Assembly (NCBI GenBank): GCA_015232955.1
Contig: JADFYS010000004.1
Location: forward strand, 1-23,737
DNA from: Gammaproteobacteria bacterium
GTDB lineage: Bacteria > Pseudomonadota > Gammaproteobacteria > Thiohalomonadales > Thiohalomonadaceae
Direction: 5' to 3'
Length of the DNA: 23,737 nt
Part shown: positions 21,712-23,737 of the stretch, piece after piece
Position numbering within the stretch: the stretch's first letter is position 1
How the letters are laid out: each line of letters begins with the position of its first letter
Translations under genes and position numbers: made by a program
The notes under the pieces: model-generated
Databases searched by the model: none
The model's input: the letters and a program-made list of their open reading frames with translations, nothing else
What the model was told of the DNA's origin: nothing

Positions 21712-22113
21712 TTATGTGCTCTCTTGTAACAACCCACCGCTACTCTCTCTCATATCGGCAACCCACTGCGCAACACGCAGGATATCTTCACTCGGAATCT
21801 GGCGAATAAGATCTCCAGATACGCTATCGGTCACCTTAATCACCGAACGCCCAGAATCTTGATCAACACTAAAATTGAGCGTTCTATCCATCTTCTGCAC
21901 ATGATCATTCAATCTTTGCACCGCCATATCCACGCTCTCTACGCCATCATCTTTCGCTGCTGCGGAAGGGCGTCTGACCGCATCAACCGACCCGTTTCGT
22001 ACCTCAGATCTGGACTCAGAACCGCCATTGGCAACGGCATGAGAGGGGCTAACCCCGTTTGGAGGACGGGCAGCTACCAGCCTGACAACACTATTCTCCA
22101 TTGAACTTACCAT
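21712..22113 (-). CDS. flaG: Flagellar protein FlaG
   Basis: A 133-residue FlaG-family protein. The variable, disordered N-terminal half (to about residue 70) is followed by the conserved domain VQRLNDHVQKMDRTLNFSVDQDSGRSVIKVTDSVSGDLIRQIPSEDILRVAQ. FlaG influences filament length in several polar flagellates, and its exact action is unclear. The ATG at 22113 was chosen because AGGAGGT ends exactly 7 bases upstream. A GTG one codon earlier is possible. It lies between flagellin copy 2 (87-base gap upstream) and the fliD stump (98-base gap downstream), matching the normal flagellin-flaG-fliD-fliS-fliT order. Confidence 0.93.
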   Translation of the reverse strand: MVSSMENSVVRLVAARPPNGVSPSHAVANGGSESRSEVRNGSVDAVRRPSAAAKDDGVESVDMAVQRLNDHVQKMDRTLNFSVDQDSGRSVIKVTDSVSGDLIRQIPSEDILRVAQWVADMRESSGGLLQEST

Positions 22114-22203
22114 CACTTTAACCTCCTGAAACCTCCTCCCACCCCCCTAATGGAGGGTGAAAGCGTGGCTTCAATAAACTACTCAACTACTAATACTATC
22201 CTA

Positions 22204-23010
22204 TTATCTCAATAATGAAAGCACATTTTGTGGCATTGCATTGGCCTGAGCCAACATCGCCGCCCCCGCTTGCTGCAGAATTTGCGTCCTGGTCAGATTA
22301 GCGGTCTCCGCAGCGAAATCTGCATCGACAATTCGACTTCTAGAGGCCGACAGGTTCTCTATCGTCGTCTCATTGGTCCGAATCACCGAATCCATCCGGT
22401 TCATCGCCGCCCCTAGCTTACCTCGCTGGGAGTTAATGGTCGAGATCGCTGTGTCCATTTTCAAGATGGCAGAGTTGGCATTCGCCACCGTATCGATCGC
22501 TGCCGCAGCATGGACATTTGAGGCGTTGGTCAGATTAACCGCAATGGTATCTCCGGAGTCGGTCCCTATCTGAAAATTGACAGTTCCGGTAGAGCCGATC
22601 ACCTTGGTCCCATTGAAGGAGAGCTTACCGGCCACCCGGTCAATCTCTGCGGTCAACTGACTCACCTCGGTATTCATCGCCGTCCGTTCGGTCGAGGTGT
22701 AGTTGCCGTTCGCAGACTGAATCGCCAACTCCCGCACCCGTTGCAGCATATTACTCACCTCTTGCAAACCACCCTCTGCGGTCTGCATCATCGAGATGGC
22801 ATCACTGGCATTCCGTGTCGCCTGAGAGTACCCCCTAATCTGCTTCGACAACCCCTCGGAGATTGAGAGACCTGCCGCATCATCCTTTGCAGAGTTAATG
22901 CGTAACCCCGATGACAACCTCTGGAGCGAGGTCTGCAGTGTCATCTGTGATTTATTGAGATACCTCTGAGCGCCTATCGCTGCAATATTGGTATTAATTA
23001 CTTGTGCCAT
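22204..23010 (-). CDS. fliC: Flagellin (copy 2)
   Basis: A 268-residue flagellin of the same short type as copy 1. The N-terminus MAQVINTNIAAIGAQRYLNK and RINSAKDDAAGLSISEG, and the C-terminus VDADFAAETANLTRTQILQQ with NAMPQNVLSLLR, are canonical. Outer domains are absent. The central surface region (about 145-190, containing HAAAAIDTVANANSAILKMD) differs from copy 1 and is nearer to copy 3 (shared DTVANA and TAEIDRVA). GAGGAGAG lies about 6-8 bases before the ATG at 23010. No good sigma-28 site was found close upstream. The TAAAATTT at 23054-23061 has only a poor -10 partner. Confidence 0.97.
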   Translation of the reverse strand: MAQVINTNIAAIGAQRYLNKSQMTLQTSLQRLSSGLRINSAKDDAAGLSISEGLSKQIRGYSQATRNASDAISMMQTAEGGLQEVSNMLQRVRELAIQSANGNYTSTERTAMNTEVSQLTAEIDRVAGKLSFNGTKVIGSTGTVNFQIGTDSGDTIAVNLTNASNVHAAAAIDTVANANSAILKMDTAISTINSQRGKLGAAMNRMDSVIRTNETTIENLSASRSRIVDADFAAETANLTRTQILQQAGAAMLAQANAMPQNVLSLLR

Positions 23011-23170
23011 CTCTATCTCTCCTCAACTTTAACTGATATTTCATATCCTTAATAAATTTTAACGAATACATCTGCAGGTACTGATGCTCTCCGCTCCCAA
23101 TCTGCACAGGGTACCTTTCGGACACCCCAATACTCATGATCTTCTTCCAGAAACTACTGATTCTAGCCAT
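22994..23170 (-). CDS. Possible small ORF upstream of flagellin copy 2
   Basis: A 58-codon frame from ATG 23170 (GGAGAG about 8 bases upstream) that ends 17 bases inside flagellin copy 2 in another frame. It starts MARISSFWKKIMSIGVSERY. That head recalls N-termini of some membrane sensor proteins (FW-x-x-I-x-x-IG), but no membrane helix follows, so it could be a decayed fragment, a short leader peptide or chance. Function unknown. Confidence 0.25.
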   Translation of the reverse strand: MARISSFWKKIMSIGVSERYPVQIGSGEHQYLQMYSLKFIKDMKYQLKLRRDRDGTSN

Positions 23171-23273
23171 TACAATCTCTCCACAAATCTGTTGTCCAGG
23201 CACATCCCTGTGTACGAATACGATTACTTGCTTAACCGACTCAACATCAGTCGGAATGCATCGCTACTCTTCG

Positions 23274-23737
23274 TTAACCCAGTAACGACAGGACATTCTG
23301 CGGCAGGGCGTTGGCCTGTGACAGCATCGCCGCCCCCGCCTGCTGCAGGATCTGGGTCCGGGTGAGGTTGGCACTCTCTGCGGCAAAGTCGGCATCCAAC
23401 ACCCGACTTCTTGAGGCGGAGAGATTCTCTACTGCGGTATCATTGGTACGAATCACCGACTCCATCCGGTTCTGGGTCGCACCAAAGATCCCCCGCTGTT
23501 TACTAATGGCGGTAATTGCGGCATCCATTTTGCCGATGGCCACACTGGCGTTGGCGACGGTATCCACCGTTGCCCCAGAGTGGATGTTGGTGACATTGAT
23601 GGTGTTGACTGAAAGCTTGTCCCCGGCATCGGTTCCCACTTGGTAAGCGATAGCAGCCGAGGCGCCAATCACCTTGGTGCCGTTAAAGGTGAGCTTGTCG
23701 GCAACACGATCGATCTCTGCCGTCAGCAGAGTCACCT
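23274..23737 (-). CDS. fliC: Flagellin (copy 3), C-terminal part, cut by the window edge
   Basis: About 154 residues of a third flagellin, whose 5' end lies beyond 23737. The visible part begins VTLLTAEIDRVADKLTFNGT, which corresponds to about residue 115 of copy 2. It ends LDADFAAESANLTRTQILQQ and NALPQNVLSLLG with TAA at 23274-23276. The frame is open to the last base, so this is a gene running off the window, not a truncated gene. It differs from copies 1 and 2 in the exposed middle (SAAIAYQVGTDAGDKLSVNT). Its order relative to copy 2 is tandem, same strand, 263 bases apart. Confidence 0.95.
   Translation of the reverse strand, partial: VTLLTAEIDRVADKLTFNGTKVIGASAAIAYQVGTDAGDKLSVNTINVTNIHSGATVDTVANASVAIGKMDAAITAISKQRGIFGATQNRMESVIRTNDTAVENLSASRSRVLDADFAAESANLTRTQILQQAGAAMLSQANALPQNVLSLLG

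Noticed and set aside
23035..23061. Sigma-28 promoter for flagellin copy 2 (TAAAATTT-N11-GAAATATC)
   Set aside because: The -35-like box is fair, but the -10 box shares too little with GCCGATAA and the leader would be only about 20 bases.
1..23737. CRISPR arrays, toxin-antitoxin pairs, phage or transposase genes
   Set aside because: I looked for spaced direct repeats and for recognisable proteins of these kinds and found none.

Overview
The window looks like chromosomal DNA from a flagellated gammaproteobacterium. The evidence is the run of housekeeping genes (rluE, mnmA, hflD, smpB, ssrA), the tmRNA tag ANDDNYALAA (one residue from the E. coli tag), yciB-yciI-bolA-ppiC, and a polar-type flagellin cluster. 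I cannot name the genus. Coding density is high, many neighbours overlap by 1-4 bases, and G/C homopolymers of 7-10 bases are common.

Layout. 1-328 is non-coding and carries a strong palindrome and the ssrA terminator. 329-3543 (minus) is a translation and RNA-modification operon, rluE-mnmA-hflD-smpB-ssrA. clpS (plus) converges on a two-CBS-domain protein (minus). 4729-10533 (plus) holds argD and argF, a possible 30-residue membrane protein, and a three-gene succinate:quinone oxidoreductase with a single large cytochrome b subunit. A 130-bp element bounded by inverted repeats separates this from minus-strand nudF, a GYF_2/pentapeptide membrane protein and a DUF3391/HD-GYP protein. nfo (plus) converges on ppiC-bolA-yciI-yciB (minus). 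An unrecognised 146-residue ORF and an SpsF-SpsG fusion gene (plus) follow.

19285-23737 (minus) is flagellar. In transcription order it reads: flagellin (cut by the window edge), flagellin, flaG, a 57-codon stump of fliD, fliS, fliT, flagellin, fliS, terminator. The stump sits where a full-length filament-cap gene is normally found. Two chaperone genes (fliS twice) and at least three short flagellins point to segmental duplication followed by loss of fliD. The adjacent SpsF-SpsG fusion probably supplies a nonulosonic-type sugar for flagellin glycosylation, and a C10 tract inside it could make that modification switchable.

The observations I rate highest are the fliD stump, the C10 tract in the SpsF-SpsG fusion, the 30-residue ORF between argF and the succinate dehydrogenase genes, and the inverted-repeat element that appears to have rewritten the end of nudF. 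I did not see a defence system, CRISPR array, prophage or intact insertion sequence.
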